64,000 nucleotides of DNA from positions 434,001-498,000 of the forward strand of contig NZ_CP097152.1 in NCBI RefSeq assembly GCF_023370075.1, in the 5' to 3' direction. Made by a program: the position numbers and the translations under genes. How positions within the stretch are numbered: position 1 is the first letter of the stretch; every line of letters starts with the position of its first letter. Below, one piece after another: positions 26,871-35,798 of this stretch. The DNA comes from Deinococcus sp. QL22 (GTDB lineage: Bacteria; Deinococcota; Deinococci; Deinococcales; Deinococcaceae). The notes beneath the pieces are model-generated. The model was not told the origin of the DNA. It worked only from the letters and a program-made list of their open reading frames with translations, and made no database searches.

Positions 26871-28076
26871 TCAGCGCCCGAGCTTCCACACGCGCACCGT
26901 GCCCTCAACGCCCAGAGTCACGAGCTGCCCGTCCTCCGTAAACGCGAGGGAGTCTGCCCACCCTCCATTGCCAGACAAGCTCTGCACGACGCGTCCCGAC
27001 GTCACATCGTGAACGACCACGGTGCTGCCGTACCCCGCGATCACCAGATGCGTCCCATCTGGGGTGAACATCCCGGCACGGGCCTGCCCAGGGGCGAACC
27101 ACAGCACTCGGCTACTCGTCACGTCCGTCAACTCCACTCCGTCCGCCTGAAGCCAGGCAGCACGCGTCCCGTCCGGAGACAGCCGCGCAGGGATGCCCTC
27201 CTCGGACAAAATCTTCACGTGCGCCTGTTGACCGCTCAGGGTCATCAGATCGGTGGTCGAGCCTTCCATCCCCGCGTAACCAGCGAGGAGTCGCTCCCCT
27301 CCTACACTGATCGAGAGCCACTCGTAAAACACAGGTTGGCGCAGCGCCCATTGTTGTGGCGTCCAGGACGCGCCCTGAAAGCGGTACAGGGCGTCTTTCG
27401 TCAGAGCCACCACGGTGCTTCCCTGGCTCGCGGCGACAGTCACGCCCTTCAGGAGCAGGCGAGGTGCGCCTCCATTGAGGTTCCACCGCAGCAGGCGTCC
27501 CCCTTCCAAGGTCACCACCTCCTTGTTCGTCGCGCCGACCGGCAGGGCCGCCCCACCCTGACCGAAGGTGCCCGATACCTGACCCGTGGTGAGATTCACG
27601 CTCACCACGGCTCCCTCGTCGAGATTCACGAAGGCATGCGTTCCTGCCGTGACCACTGCGCCCTGATTCTGTCCGAAGATCGTCAGCTTCACCGCCTTCG
27701 CCTGCCGGGTTCCCAGATTCACTTGAAACAGGCCCTGAGATCCAGCCACCCAGAGATGCTGGCCGTCCGCAGACCAGGCTGCTTGCCGCCACCCGAAATT
27801 CACGGCGGTGATGGTGGGGGAGAGCAGCCGTGGTTGCCGAGAAGCTGCGCGTTCCTGGAGGGTCAATTGCGGGTCTCTCTCCTTGTTACCCACTGCCAAC
27901 AGCAGTGTTCGGGCACCTGCGGACATGGCCATCACGTCCGCCTGACCGATGGCGAGTTGGGTCACGCGAGAGGTCTGCATGTCTACCAGCTGCCAGCCGC
28001 CGCCTACCCTCACGGCGACGAACTTGCTGTCCGCCGAGAAGACGGGCTGTCCGGAGGTGGCGCCGAGCGTCTTCAT
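26871..28076 (-). CDS. WD40-like beta-propeller protein, C-terminal two thirds
   Basis: Repeated propeller blades of about 40 residues with SPDG/TPDG turns and terminal VRVWKLGR. Blades read for example FSADSKFVAVRVGGGWQLVD, LSPDGTRAAWLQADGVELTD and FTPDGTHLVIAGYGSTVVVH. The ATG at 28076 overlaps the upstream frame by ATGA. The break between the frames falls on the tandem pentamer CCGTG-CCGTG (28077-28086); deleting one copy makes the two frames continuous (NAATGAR-MKTLGATSG). So this was probably one exported propeller protein of about 590 residues. No partner is evident. Confidence 0.75.
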   Translation of the reverse strand: MKTLGATSGQPVFSADSKFVAVRVGGGWQLVDMQTSRVTQLAIGQADVMAMSAGARTLLLAVGNKERDPQLTLQERAASRQPRLLSPTITAVNFGWRQAAWSADGQHLWVAGSQGLFQVNLGTRQAKAVKLTIFGQNQGAVVTAGTHAFVNLDEGAVVSVNLTTGQVSGTFGQGGAALPVGATNKEVVTLEGGRLLRWNLNGGAPRLLLKGVTVAASQGSTVVALTKDALYRFQGASWTPQQWALRQPVFYEWLSISVGGERLLAGYAGMEGSTTDLMTLSGQQAHVKILSEEGIPARLSPDGTRAAWLQADGVELTDVTSSRVLWFAPGQARAGMFTPDGTHLVIAGYGSTVVVHDVTSGRVVQSLSGNGGWADSLAFTEDGQLVTLGVEGTVRVWKLGR

Positions 28077-28641
28077 CCGTGCCGTGCGCCCGTTGCGGCG
28101 TTGTGCAGGTGCAGCTTCCTGCCCTGCACGACGACAACGGTGCGTCCGTCCGGGGCCACCTCCGCCGCCTCTCCACGGGCCAGGACGACGGGCGCGGCGT
28201 CTCCGCGGGCGGGCACGGTGGAAACCGTGCCCTCACTGACACTCAGCAGGTGACCGGTGCGGTTGAGGCTGAATTGGAACTGGTAGCGCGAGTAAACGTG
28301 ACGGCCCACCATCTCACCCGTCGCGACATCCCACACCCGAATCGTGTCGGGAACTCCCGAGCAATTGGCCGCGGCGAGCAGGCCATCCGGTGAGAACATG
28401 ACGGCCTGGGAGAGGCAGTCTTCCGCTGGAAGGGCCCGGAGGACACGGCCGGTTCTCGGGTCACGCAGCAGACGCCGTGCCCCGCCGCTGAGCAGCAGGG
28501 TTCCGTCCGGAGAGAGTGCGACTGAGGAGGTGCGGCCCTCACCCACCACGAGGTGCGGGGTGGGAACTGCGGGATGGACGCCGCATTCACCGGGGACGCG
28601 ATCAGGACAGAACACAGGACAGCGTGTGTGAAGGGGCGCAT
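28073..28641 (-). pseudogene. WD40-like protein, N-terminal part, frameshifted after the signal peptide
   Basis: ATG at 28641 opens a good signal peptide, MRPFTHAVLCSVLIASPVNA-ASIP. At about 28570 the frame must shift by one base to reach the propeller sequence TPHLVVGEGRTSSVALSPDG, which then runs to 28073. One missing C in the ATCCCG run would explain it. The open frame from 28729 avoids the shift but has an implausible N-terminus. With the pentamer duplication at 28077 the gene carries two frame breaks. Confidence 0.65.
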
Positions 28642-28817
28642 GACCACATCGTACTGGCATGGTCGCGCTGGGAACGCTGCACCTGCTGAGCAGAGGAAGC
28701 CTATGCTCTGTGCCTTGGACAATGCTCATCGGTTGTGCGGGTGAGTGTGGTCAGCCTCAACCCGTGAGGAGAGATTGACCGCCGCAGCTGCCCCGGGAGC
28801 CGCAGTGGAGGGAATAA

Positions 28818-29258
28818 TTAGCGCACCGAGAAGATCGTCAGGTGACCGACAAATTTGCACGTGATCAAGTCTCTGGTATCCAGGTTGGTGAGGGCCTGAG
28901 CGACCTCGGTTTTGCTCAGTCGTAAGGCCGTACAGACGCTTGTGAGCGTTTCCTTGCGGCCCAACAAAAAGGTCAACACTTGGGTTTCTACGGGTGAGAG
29001 GGGGTGTGGATCATGGAGTGGAGGAGCGCCGTTCAGGCTGTAGGCGGCGCCGGGACGGTGGGGAGGATCTGAAGCAACAAAGCGCTGCCTTACCTGATCT
29101 GTGGCGACCAGATCAGCCAGCAGTTCTTGAAGAACTGGCAGCGGGAGATTGAGTTCGGCCTGCAACTGTTCGAGGGGCCAAGTGGCTTGGGTGGCCAAGA
29201 CCTCCAGCACTTGGGGCCGTGCCGCCCGGGCACGGGCAGTGTATTTCGACTGGGTCAC
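28818..29258 (-). CDS. Winged-helix DNA-binding protein, unassigned
   Basis: A 146-residue protein with two helix-turn-helix-like segments: residues 15-50 (VLEVLATQATWPLEQLQAEL, NLPLPVLQELLADLV) and 90-135 (ETLTSVCTALRLSKTEVAQA). The arrangement resembles paired winged helices of MarR- or ScpB-like proteins, but I cannot place the family. Probably a regulator. No operon partner. Confidence 0.6.
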   Translation of the reverse strand: MTQSKYTARARAARPQVLEVLATQATWPLEQLQAELNLPLPVLQELLADLVATDQVRQRFVASDPPHRPGAAYSLNGAPPLHDPHPLSPVETQVLTFLLGRKETLTSVCTALRLSKTEVAQALTNLDTRDLITCKFVGHLTIFSVR

Positions 29259-29354
29259 GTGGGCTTCCAGGTGGGGGCGAGGGTAGAACGGGCGTTCCCA
29301 CGGGGCATGCGTGCACTATAGAGCGGGGCGTTTTGGTGCGCGTGCACGCTGTGG

Positions 29355-29650
29355 TCAAGGGAGGAGGCGCAGGAGCCGCTGCGAGATAGAGAACATCCGC
29401 GTCAGCGCCAACTCCAGCGGGGCACGGTCACGAATGAAGTCGCCGTTTTGAATCCGCTGGGCGAACCCAGCACCAGCATTGAAGACCTCGCTGTGCAGGC
29501 GGTGCACGACCAGCAGATGGCGCTCGCGCTGAGGCGAGGCGTCGAACCACCCCGCGTAATTCGCCTATGGCTGGGGGAGCGGATCAGCAGGGCCTCAGTC
29601 TGACGGGTCTGGCTCAACCGGGCAAGAGCGGCTTGACCATCAGCGATCTT
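29355..29650 (-). pseudogene. Decayed gene of unknown family
   Basis: The minus strand reads protein-like in two frames: LKIADGQAALARLSQTRQTE from about 29655, then in another frame WFDASPQRERHLLVVHRLHS and FIRDRAPLELALTRMFSISQ to TGA at 29355. A frameshift near 29560 and a TAG separate them. I do not recognise the family. Confidence 0.35.
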
Positions 29651-29731
29651 CAAGCACAATGATTTCCACTCTGCGTCACCGAAAGAGAGTCTCGTTGTCG
29701 ACCTCCGGCGCAGGGACGACCCATGCTCGGC

Positions 29732-30808
29732 TTAGGCCAGTCTTCCTTCACCACGCCATTCCTCTAGAAGCTGCCGGATCAGGTCGGCTGCGGGCAACTC
29801 ACGCGCCAAGGGTGCGCCTTGCCCCGCCCAATGTGCAGCGAACTCATGGTTGTTTCGCTGAGCCGCAGCGGCATGCAGTTGCTTGGCCGCGTCATACGCC
29901 ACGGGATAGGCCGCTGGGACTGGGGTTCCATTTCCTTCGCCGTGAGTGATCAGGTCATTCACGATCCCCCGCGCGGCCCGTCCCGAGATGGCGGCGGTCA
30001 GACGGGTGGTGGCCGCCCGCGCACTCTTCAGGTTCGCCCGGTAGGCCGTGTTGGCGGCAGACTCCGGGCAGAGAATGAAGGCCGTCCCGAGTTGTGCAGC
30101 GGCCGCACCCAGATCCAAAGCCGCCTTGATGCCCTGGCCGTCCATGATGCCGCCCGCTGCGATCACGGGCAGCTGCGTCTGCCGCACGAGCAGCCGCGTC
30201 AACACGGCGGTGCTCAGGCCTTCGTCGGTCAGGGTGGCATCAAAGACGCCGCGGTGGCCTCCGGCCTCCATCCCTTGAGCCACGATGGCGTCCACCCCGC
30301 CCTGTTCGATCAGCTGGGCTTCCTGCAGGTTGGTGGCGGTCGCCATGGTTCGGATGCCCGCCTGACGAAGCGCCGCCAGTTGGTCAGCCAAGGGCAGGCC
30401 GAAATGAAAGCTCACCACTGCCGGGCGAAGTTTGAGCAGCAGCTCAACGGCTGCTGGATCCGTCTGAAAGGGCCGGTAAATCTCGTTGAGAGCGGTGGGG
30501 AGCTCCAGTCCGACGGCGGCGAACAGTGGGGCGAGGTGGTGCAACCACGCGGCTTCGCGGGCAGCGTCACGCGGGGCGGGCGCGTGGCAAAAGACATTGA
30601 CGTTGAAGGGCCAAGAGGTCAGGGCCTGCGTCTGGTTGATCATCTCGCGGGCCTGAGCCACGGTACTTGCCCCGATGCCCAGCGATCCGAGACCGCCCGC
30701 GTTGGACACAGCGGCTGCCAGGTGGGGCGTGAAGACGCCGGCCATTGGGGCCTGGATGACCGGGTGCTGGAGGCCAAACCGATTCAGAAAGTCCTGGGTG
30801 CTTTGCAA
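29732..30808 (-). CDS. Nitronate monooxygenase / 2-nitropropane dioxygenase family
   Basis: FMN-dependent TIM-barrel oxidoreductase that oxidises alkyl nitronates. The TTG at 30808 is chosen as start: AGGAGG lies 6 bases upstream and the next residues QSTQDFLNRFGLQHPVIQAP begin the family. An open frame extends 64 codons further without support. The 358 residues include the flavin motifs AAVSNAGGLGSLGIG near residue 35, AQGMEAGGHRG near 190 and VIAAGGIMDGQGIKAALDLG near 230. Functions in detoxification of nitro compounds such as propionate 3-nitronate, in the cytoplasm. Confidence 0.93.
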   Translation of the reverse strand: MQSTQDFLNRFGLQHPVIQAPMAGVFTPHLAAAVSNAGGLGSLGIGASTVAQAREMINQTQALTSWPFNVNVFCHAPAPRDAAREAAWLHHLAPLFAAVGLELPTALNEIYRPFQTDPAAVELLLKLRPAVVSFHFGLPLADQLAALRQAGIRTMATATNLQEAQLIEQGGVDAIVAQGMEAGGHRGVFDATLTDEGLSTAVLTRLLVRQTQLPVIAAGGIMDGQGIKAALDLGAAAAQLGTAFILCPESAANTAYRANLKSARAATTRLTAAISGRAARGIVNDLITHGEGNGTPVPAAYPVAYDAAKQLHAAAAQRNNHEFAAHWAGQGAPLARELPAADLIRQLLEEWRGEGRLA

Positions 30809-31255
30809 GGGGCTCCTCCTGGGGAAAGACTCAAGGTCTCTGTCCAGTCTCAAAGAGAAAATACAGTGCCGTACGTGTTCTCGCTGGAGGAACAGAAGGG
30901 AACGGGCGTCCCTCAACATTTTTTGTGCAGGGAGAGCAGAACTGAGCAGCGCATAAACGGCCAGCGAGCAGCCGAAAAGTGTGGCGTTTTGAACAACCAC
31001 CTAGTGGCTACCTTGGTCGGTACCCGCTAAGCGGAATTGCCCTCAACCGTGAGCCTCAGCGCTTAAGGGAATAGGGTGGCTTATTAACGTCCAGAACACA
31101 GCACGGGTGTTGTGCTGCCTTCACCCGCCGGTGAGGGCGGGGCGCTGTGACGTTTAGGGAGATGTACTCCCTCCGAAGCGTGCGCAGAGGGTTCCGAGAG
31201 TAGGAGAGAGGAAGGAGGACTCGCTCTGACCACCTTTTCCCCACACTAGCCTGAG
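30809..31255. other. Intergenic region, no gene seen
   Basis: About 450 bp between the nitronate monooxygenase start and the hicB-like gene end; only spurious frames. It must contain the promoter of the monooxygenase gene. Confidence 0.5.
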
Positions 31256-31292
31256 AAGCGCCCCAGCTTCGGCTGGCAGGCGGGGCGCTTTT
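31256..31292. terminator. Strong stem-loop after the HicB-like gene
   Basis: AAGCGCCCC and GGGGCGCTT pair around a 19-nt loop that itself contains AGC/GCT pairs, with TTTT on the plus-strand side. It lies 10 bases after the HicB-like stop codon and could terminate transcription from either side. Confidence 0.65.
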
Positions 31293-31301
31293 GCGTTGGG
31301 G

Positions 31302-31757
31302 TTAGGCGGCGAGCAACCTGACTTCGACTTTCAAGCCCAGCACCTCAGCCAGGCGGCGCAAGGTGGGCAAACCGTGCCCCCAGTAAAACGGATCGACCAT
31401 GCGTGCAATGGCGGCATGTCCTGTCCCCATGCGGCGGGCGATCTCGCGGTAACTGAGGCTACTTTGCTCGATGGCCCGGAGCACCTCTGCACTGGCCGGA
31501 TTCATGAGCGCAGGCTCCAGCAAGACTTCCTGCACGTCCTCCAGCCCCGCGTAAGTCTCCTGCAAGTCGGCAGGCAGGTCGCTCAAGCGCTGCGCGACCG
31601 GCACAATGTCGGTGTGGTCTTCGAGGTACAGCGCCAGGCCCTCAGCGAGCAGCTGCTCCACTTCTGTGGGTGAGTCACCCGTGGCCAGCACTGAAAGCTC
31701 AGCGATCTGCCCCGCGTAACCGTCTGCCGTTTTCGTAATCAGTCCGAGGTATTTCAT
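31302..31757 (-). CDS. HicB-like antitoxin with helix-turn-helix
   Basis: Residues 1-60 form the HicB fold (YLGLITKTADGYAGQIAELS, then GDSPTEVEQLLAEGLALYLE), and residues 95-150 an XRE-type helix-turn-helix (SYREIARRMGTGHAAIARMV, PTLRRLAEVLGLKVEVRL). HicB antitoxins bind the HicA mRNA interferase and repress their own operon. The usual hicA gene upstream is not intact; only a possible remnant at 31876 is seen. ATG at 31757 has AGGAGATC upstream. It may serve as an orphan regulator. Confidence 0.82.
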   Translation of the reverse strand: MKYLGLITKTADGYAGQIAELSVLATGDSPTEVEQLLAEGLALYLEDHTDIVPVAQRLSDLPADLQETYAGLEDVQEVLLEPALMNPASAEVLRAIEQSSLSYREIARRMGTGHAAIARMVDPFYWGHGLPTLRRLAEVLGLKVEVRLLAA

Positions 31758-31875
31758 GGGGATCTCCTAGAGGGGCGCGTTTCATGATGTCCACTGCAAA
31801 GTGCAAGTGTGGCGCAGGATGCCGTAATAATGTTGGGGAGAGGTTGTTGGGGAAGGGGGCGAGGCCCCCTATCCT

Positions 31876-32020
31876 TTATTTGAGTCCGAGTCTTCTAAGC
31901 ACCTTGTCCTTTGTCGCTTTCGCGGGTCGCGTTGCTGCTGATGATGGGCGTGCTCTCTCCGGCTTTCCTCCATTTCCGGTGATTTGTGTCCTTTCGCGCG
32001 ACTTCTCTCCATCCCACACA
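31876..32020 (-). pseudogene. Possible HicA toxin remnant
   Basis: Upstream of the HicB-like gene, the minus strand reads GWREVARKDTNHRKWRKAGE then STPIISSNATRESDK, and after a frame change DKVLRRLGLK with TAA at 31876. Order and rough pattern (GWREV...NH...LGLK) resemble HicA, but the match is by eye and weak. Confidence 0.25.
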
Positions 32021-32035
32021 TCGAATATGAAGACC

Positions 32036-32065
32036 CCAAAAAGCCCGTGCTGGTGGGCACGGGCA
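32036..32065 (-). terminator. Rho-independent terminator, minus strand
   Basis: GCCCGTGCC and GCACGGGC pair around CACCA and are followed by TTTTTGG on the minus strand. It lies about 160 bases after the dihydrofolate-reductase-like gene, its likely transcript. Confidence 0.8.
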
Positions 32066-32226
32066 ACGGGTTACAGCGTGTTGTGGTGGCGCTCAGCCGA
32101 TCTCAGCTTGTACCAGAGGGCCAAGTGCCCAAATTCCTGAGTACTAGTGCTCACAGAAGCGCTTGGCAGGCCTTTAGTACACCAAGGACACCATTCTGTT
32201 CAACGCATGAGTGGGCGAAGGTTCTT

Positions 32227-32778
32227 TTACCCGCGCCGAGGATGGTAGGTAGCGATAACAATACCGCTACGGGTAGATTGACTCCTGATCAGATCAAAGC
32301 GTTTGAGCTGTCCACCATCAAACAAGCGTCTCCCATGGTAGGCCACCACATTGTGGATGTAGAGGGTCAGTTCATCGAGTAGGTCATGCTGAATCAATGA
32401 GTTGACCAGCGTAGGACTGCCCTGTACAGCGATGTTCTTGCCTGGTTGTGCTTTGAGTTTGCCGATCCCTTCAGCCAGATTACCCTGAAGGAGTTGTACC
32501 GTATCGAATGGCCCCCATTCGACATCATGCAGGGTGCGGGACACCACATATTTAGGCGTCTGGTTGATCAGACTGGCGTAGTCAAGATCCGTCGTGGCCA
32601 TAGGCCAGTAGGAAGCCCACCCCTGATAGGTCTTGCGGCCCAGCAGAATGGTATCGATCTGAGACAGGGTTTCCGCTAACTCTGCTCCCATGTCCTCATC
32701 AAAGGTCTCCTGCCACTCGGCAGGATTCTCGACCACGCCATCCATAGAAATAAACAGTCCAGAGGTTACTTTACGCAT
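32227..32778 (-). CDS. Dihydrofolate reductase family protein (RibD C-terminal-like)
   Basis: NADPH-binding reductase fold as in RibD C-terminal domains and DHFR. Features: FISMDGVVENPAEWQ near the N-terminus, DTILLGRKTYQGWASYWP near residue 43, YVVSRTLHDVEWGP and NIAVQGSPTLVNSLIQHDLL near 115, typical for the YyaP/YwjB-like group of 180 residues. The substrate of the group is not known. It lies downstream of the AraC-type regulator on the same strand (115 bp), which may control it. Confidence 0.9.
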   Translation of the reverse strand: MRKVTSGLFISMDGVVENPAEWQETFDEDMGAELAETLSQIDTILLGRKTYQGWASYWPMATTDLDYASLINQTPKYVVSRTLHDVEWGPFDTVQLLQGNLAEGIGKLKAQPGKNIAVQGSPTLVNSLIQHDLLDELTLYIHNVVAYHGRRLFDGGQLKRFDLIRSQSTRSGIVIATYHPRRG

Positions 32779-32893
32779 AGGGCTTCTCCTTGTGTCACAG
32801 CACTGACGTTATTTTTCGCACGTCCAACCGCTACGTTAGGAGCATAAAGAACAGCCTTGGGTCTGGTCTTGTACCGAAACGACATCCGCTGAA

Positions 32894-33622
32894 TCACTTG
32901 GGCATAAGTTCTGAGCGTGTGCGCTCCCGGCTGGTCAACGGAGCATGCCTCCACGCTTCCTTAGCAACGCGGGCGGGTGTCCGTCCAATCAGGCGCTGAA
33001 GCGACTTGGTTAAGTGGGGCTGATCGGCAAACTCCAGCTCGTAAATCACGTCAGGAATGGCGACTCCGGCCTCCAGAAGGGCCAGCGCCCGCTGGGCGCG
33101 GTCTATCGACATCACAGCGCGATGAGATAAGCCAGTTGCCTGTAAAAAACGCCGCTGCACGGTGCGGGTCGTAGATGGTCGCCCGTCCAATTCACCTTTC
33201 AAGATGACTTCAACCATCGGCTCAAAGCGCAACAGGCCCAGCCGAACCAACCGCTCGACGAAGAGTTCAGACTCATCCGGGGCAGGATTGGGCAAGACGT
33301 TATCACCCAGCCAAAATGAGGTTCCCGAACTGGTCAAGGCGGCGTGACGGTCCACCAGCGCCGTTGGGGGGAGCGCTGGAAGAAAAACACCAAGTGGAAA
33401 CGTTATTCCAAAGAACTCAGCGTCACTGGGAGTTTGGGCGATAGTCGCGCTGGTTTCCGGCCCGCGCAGGACAACGGTCGTGGCCCCCTTTCGGCGTGTG
33501 AACACTAGTTCTGTCTGACTCACCGCCAGAGAAATGAATGATCCGCCGCACGTACTTGCGGACTGCCAGACCGTTTCAATGAGTGACGAGGGAGATTCAC
33601 GGCTTTCGAGAACGAAGACGAT
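32894..33622 (-). CDS. AraC family transcriptional regulator; likely start is ATC
   Basis: The C-terminal part holds the AraC DNA-binding domain (SHRAVMSIDRAQRALALLEA; YELEFADQPHLTKSLQRLIG, near residues 160-220). The first ordinary start is at 33523, but family-like sequence extends upstream (GIVFVLESRESPSSLIETVW, then QSASTCGGSFISLAV) to an ATC at 33622. That ATC is 5 bases after a perfect AAGGAGG, and a stop codon lies just beyond. So ATC is either a very rare start or a mutated ATG. From 33622 the protein has 242 residues. Probable role: regulation of the neighbouring reductase gene. Confidence 0.8.
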   Translation of the reverse strand: MVFVLESRESPSSLIETVWQSASTCGGSFISLAVSQTELVFTRRKGATTVVLRGPETSATIAQTPSDAEFFGITFPLGVFLPALPPTALVDRHAALTSSGTSFWLGDNVLPNPAPDESELFVERLVRLGLLRFEPMVEVILKGELDGRPSTTRTVQRRFLQATGLSHRAVMSIDRAQRALALLEAGVAIPDVIYELEFADQPHLTKSLQRLIGRTPARVAKEAWRHAPLTSRERTRSELMPK

Positions 33623-33709
33623 ACCTGCCTCCTTATTCTGGGCTTAAACGGGCACTTGACATTCAGATGTGAGTTTACGGCCTCAAGTGAAATTCTGCAG
33701 CAGACGAGA

Positions 33710-33734
33710 GAAAAGCGCTTATTAAGCGCTTTTC
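33710..33734. terminator. Bidirectional hairpin
   Basis: GAAAAGCGCTT and AAGCGCTTTTC, 11-bp perfect arms with a 3-nt loop, with A and T runs on each side. No gene ends right next to it; it separates the AraC promoter from the region to the right. Confidence 0.5.
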
Positions 33735-34042
33735 AAGTGCGCTGGTCATTGGGCTGCGCCCCCACCTGTGGCACTTTGTGGTGCTAGGCCGCGTCTACCC
33801 GGATCAATACTCCGATGCCTGCCTCTGCCGCCGTGCAGAACCCAGCATCAACAGCGTCCAGCATCACGAAGTAGCGGCCGCTGGTGATCGCGCTCGGCGC
33901 GGTTGTTCTGGCCGTCTGGCAGCGGCACCAACACCACCGGCCCCTGCAGCGGCGCGCAAGTCCACGGCATGCCGATCAGGCGGCCCGCGTGCAGGTTGAC
34001 CGGCTGCCCGTACCAGTCATCGAGCTGCACAGCTTGAAGAAA
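33735..34042. other. Gap with possible gene remnant
   Basis: About 300 bp. On the minus strand a 60-residue frame (33848-34030) reads LDDWYGQPVNLHAGRLIGMP, which looks protein-like, but there is no ribosome-binding site and no known family. Confidence 0.35.
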
Positions 34043-34720
34043 TCAAAGGTGATCCTTCACGGGTCGCCTTTCTTCTGTGGTCTGCTCACACACCGTCCCC
34101 GTTGTGGCCGATAGGTTCTGCGAATCAATGATGAGACGCTTCTCCTGAGGGTCGGTAACACCAAGCTTGTCCTCTCCTGTCTGACGAGACTGGTAGCTCT
34201 GGAAGGTCAATTCGCCTGTGCTGCCCATCAGTCGATGTTCCAGCAACGCTTCGGCCAGGTGCGCGAAATGCAGCAAGTAGCTGAGGTCAAACGTCTCCGG
34301 ATCCCGAGGGAGTGTATTTAACACGCACACGGAACCGATCCGGAAACCGTCTGCACTCCGGATCGGTGCGCCTGCATAAAAGCGGAGCTGATGGAGGCCC
34401 GTCACCACCGCCTGGGTCGTGGCGCGTTGATCCTGGGTGGTGTCACCAATGACGAGCGCTCCCTCGGAGGTCAGCAGGTGTCGGCACAACGAGGAAGCCA
34501 GCGGAATGCTGCGCACCTCGAGGCCTGAAGCCGCTTTGACATGCTGTTGGGTGGCGTCCATGAAGGTCACCAGGGCAAAGGAAGTGCGGTAAAGCTTGGC
34601 TCGCCCTTCGGCCAACAGGTCAAAGGAGCGCTCGGGAGACTGGTAGGACAGGCCGTAGCGATGGAGCGCGTCTAAGCGCTGCTCTTTGGGTGAGGATGGG
34701 TTCGTCCAACGGTGAGCCAT
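34043..34720 (-). CDS. GAF domain sensor protein
   Basis: A 225-residue protein consisting mainly of one GAF domain: RLDALHRYGLSYQSPERSFD, then ALVTFMDATQQHVKAASGLE, CRHLLTSEGALVIGDTTQDQ and RFYAGAPIRSADGFRIGSVC, the last being the typical end of GAF domains in signalling proteins. A C-terminal tail of about 50 residues has no output domain. The ligand is unknown. I prefer the ATG at 34720 over an extension of 15 codons because homologous sequence begins there. Stand-alone GAF proteins are common in Deinococcus. Confidence 0.85.
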   Translation of the reverse strand: MAHRWTNPSSPKEQRLDALHRYGLSYQSPERSFDLLAEGRAKLYRTSFALVTFMDATQQHVKAASGLEVRSIPLASSLCRHLLTSEGALVIGDTTQDQRATTQAVVTGLHQLRFYAGAPIRSADGFRIGSVCVLNTLPRDPETFDLSYLLHFAHLAEALLEHRLMGSTGELTFQSYQSRQTGEDKLGVTDPQEKRLIIDSQNLSATTGTVCEQTTEERRPVKDHL

Positions 34721-34858
34721 AGGGCACCGCCGAGACAAACACGAGTCAGGACGCCACGGGGGCATGGCGGATGTGTTCCAGTGCAGGGACGGGACTTGAA
34801 CCGAACTGCAGGGCTGCAGGAGCTGTGGGTGGGGGCGGTTTCGCCTGTGAATCTGCAG

Positions 34859-35728
34859 TTATCTCAGATACGGCGTCACGAAGTTCTGGGCGAGCGCCGT
34901 GTCCATGCGGAACATAAAGTCGTTGCCTTTGCAGTTCGGGGTCACGCTAAACGAATTGACGGCCGCCACCACGCTGGTGTTGTTGAACAACGTGGGCCCA
35001 CCGGAGTCCCCATTGCAGGTGCCGCCCCCACCGTTCCCCACCCCGGGATTGTTGGTCAGCTTGACGCTCTGGCTGCCCGTGGTGGTGCTGTTGACTTCAA
35101 TGAACCGTTGCAGCCCCTTGTAGCGGGCGTAATCGTCCGGGATCGGCTTGTTGCTGGTCGGGGGCGCTTTGCCCAGCAGGCCGTACCCCACGGGCTCGAA
35201 CACTTGCGCCTTGAGCAGCGCCTGAGGCGTGGTGTCGAAGTAGCCCAGGGGGGGGAGCTGACCGTAGGTGCCCAGGTTCACCGGTTGACTCAGGATCACC
35301 AGTCCCACGTCGTAGGTGTTGGGGAACGCCGAGTAATCGTCGTACAGGGGATGGGGGATCACCTGCGCCGCGCGGATCCACTTCTGTTCGAGCCACACGG
35401 AGGTGGGTGAGAAGTAGTCGCTCGCGGCGTCCTCGTCAAAGCGAACCCAGGTTTCAGAGTTGGCCTGGCCGCCGCCTTCCACACAGTGCCCGGCGGTGAG
35501 CATCACGGTGGGGGTGAGCAGGGTGCCCGTACAGCTGAAATAGCCCTCGCCGTTCTGTACGAACAGCAGCGTGCCCACGTAGGGGTGTTCGCCGCCATCT
35601 CGCTGACCGAACGTGATCAGCGGCTGGAGCGCTCCGCCTTGGGGCAGCGGGGCAACGGAGCCGCAGGCCGTGAGCGCCAATCCAGAAAGGGAAGCCAGAA
35701 GCCACGCCGGTCGTCTGAGTCCTTGCAT
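34859..35728 (-). CDS. Secreted trypsin-like serine protease, lipoprotein
   Basis: ATG at 35728 follows GGGGAGAGAC and opens a lipoprotein signal (LLASLSGLALTAC, lipobox LTAC). The chymotrypsin-fold triad is visible: LTAGHC (His), NTYDVGLVIL (Asp) and TCNGDSGGP (Ser). The 289 residues are a single S1 domain with likely disulphides. It acts outside the membrane on proteins. An upstream extension to 35839 is open but lacks a signal. No partner genes. Confidence 0.93.
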   Translation of the reverse strand: MQGLRRPAWLLASLSGLALTACGSVAPLPQGGALQPLITFGQRDGGEHPYVGTLLFVQNGEGYFSCTGTLLTPTVMLTAGHCVEGGGQANSETWVRFDEDAASDYFSPTSVWLEQKWIRAAQVIPHPLYDDYSAFPNTYDVGLVILSQPVNLGTYGQLPPLGYFDTTPQALLKAQVFEPVGYGLLGKAPPTSNKPIPDDYARYKGLQRFIEVNSTTTGSQSVKLTNNPGVGNGGGGTCNGDSGGPTLFNNTSVVAAVNSFSVTPNCKGNDFMFRMDTALAQNFVTPYLR

Positions 35729-35798
35729 GTTGTCTCTCCCCGGGCGCCAGACCAAGCGGGATGAGGATGGGTAAGTTGTGGTGCCCGTGTGACCATTG

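Noticed and set aside
26757..28253. Plus-strand open frame of 498 codons
   Set aside because: Antisense to the WD40 propeller gene; His/Arg-rich shadow.
29819..31030. Plus-strand open frame of 403 codons
   Set aside because: Antisense to the nitronate monooxygenase with its flavin motifs; no domains of its own.
31984..32382. Plus-strand open frame of 132 codons
   Set aside because: Overlaps the reductase gene on the other strand and a terminator; no ribosome-binding site or family.
35486..35764. Plus-strand open frames antisense to the trypsin-like gene
   Set aside because: The minus strand has a lipobox and full catalytic triad; the plus frames have no support.
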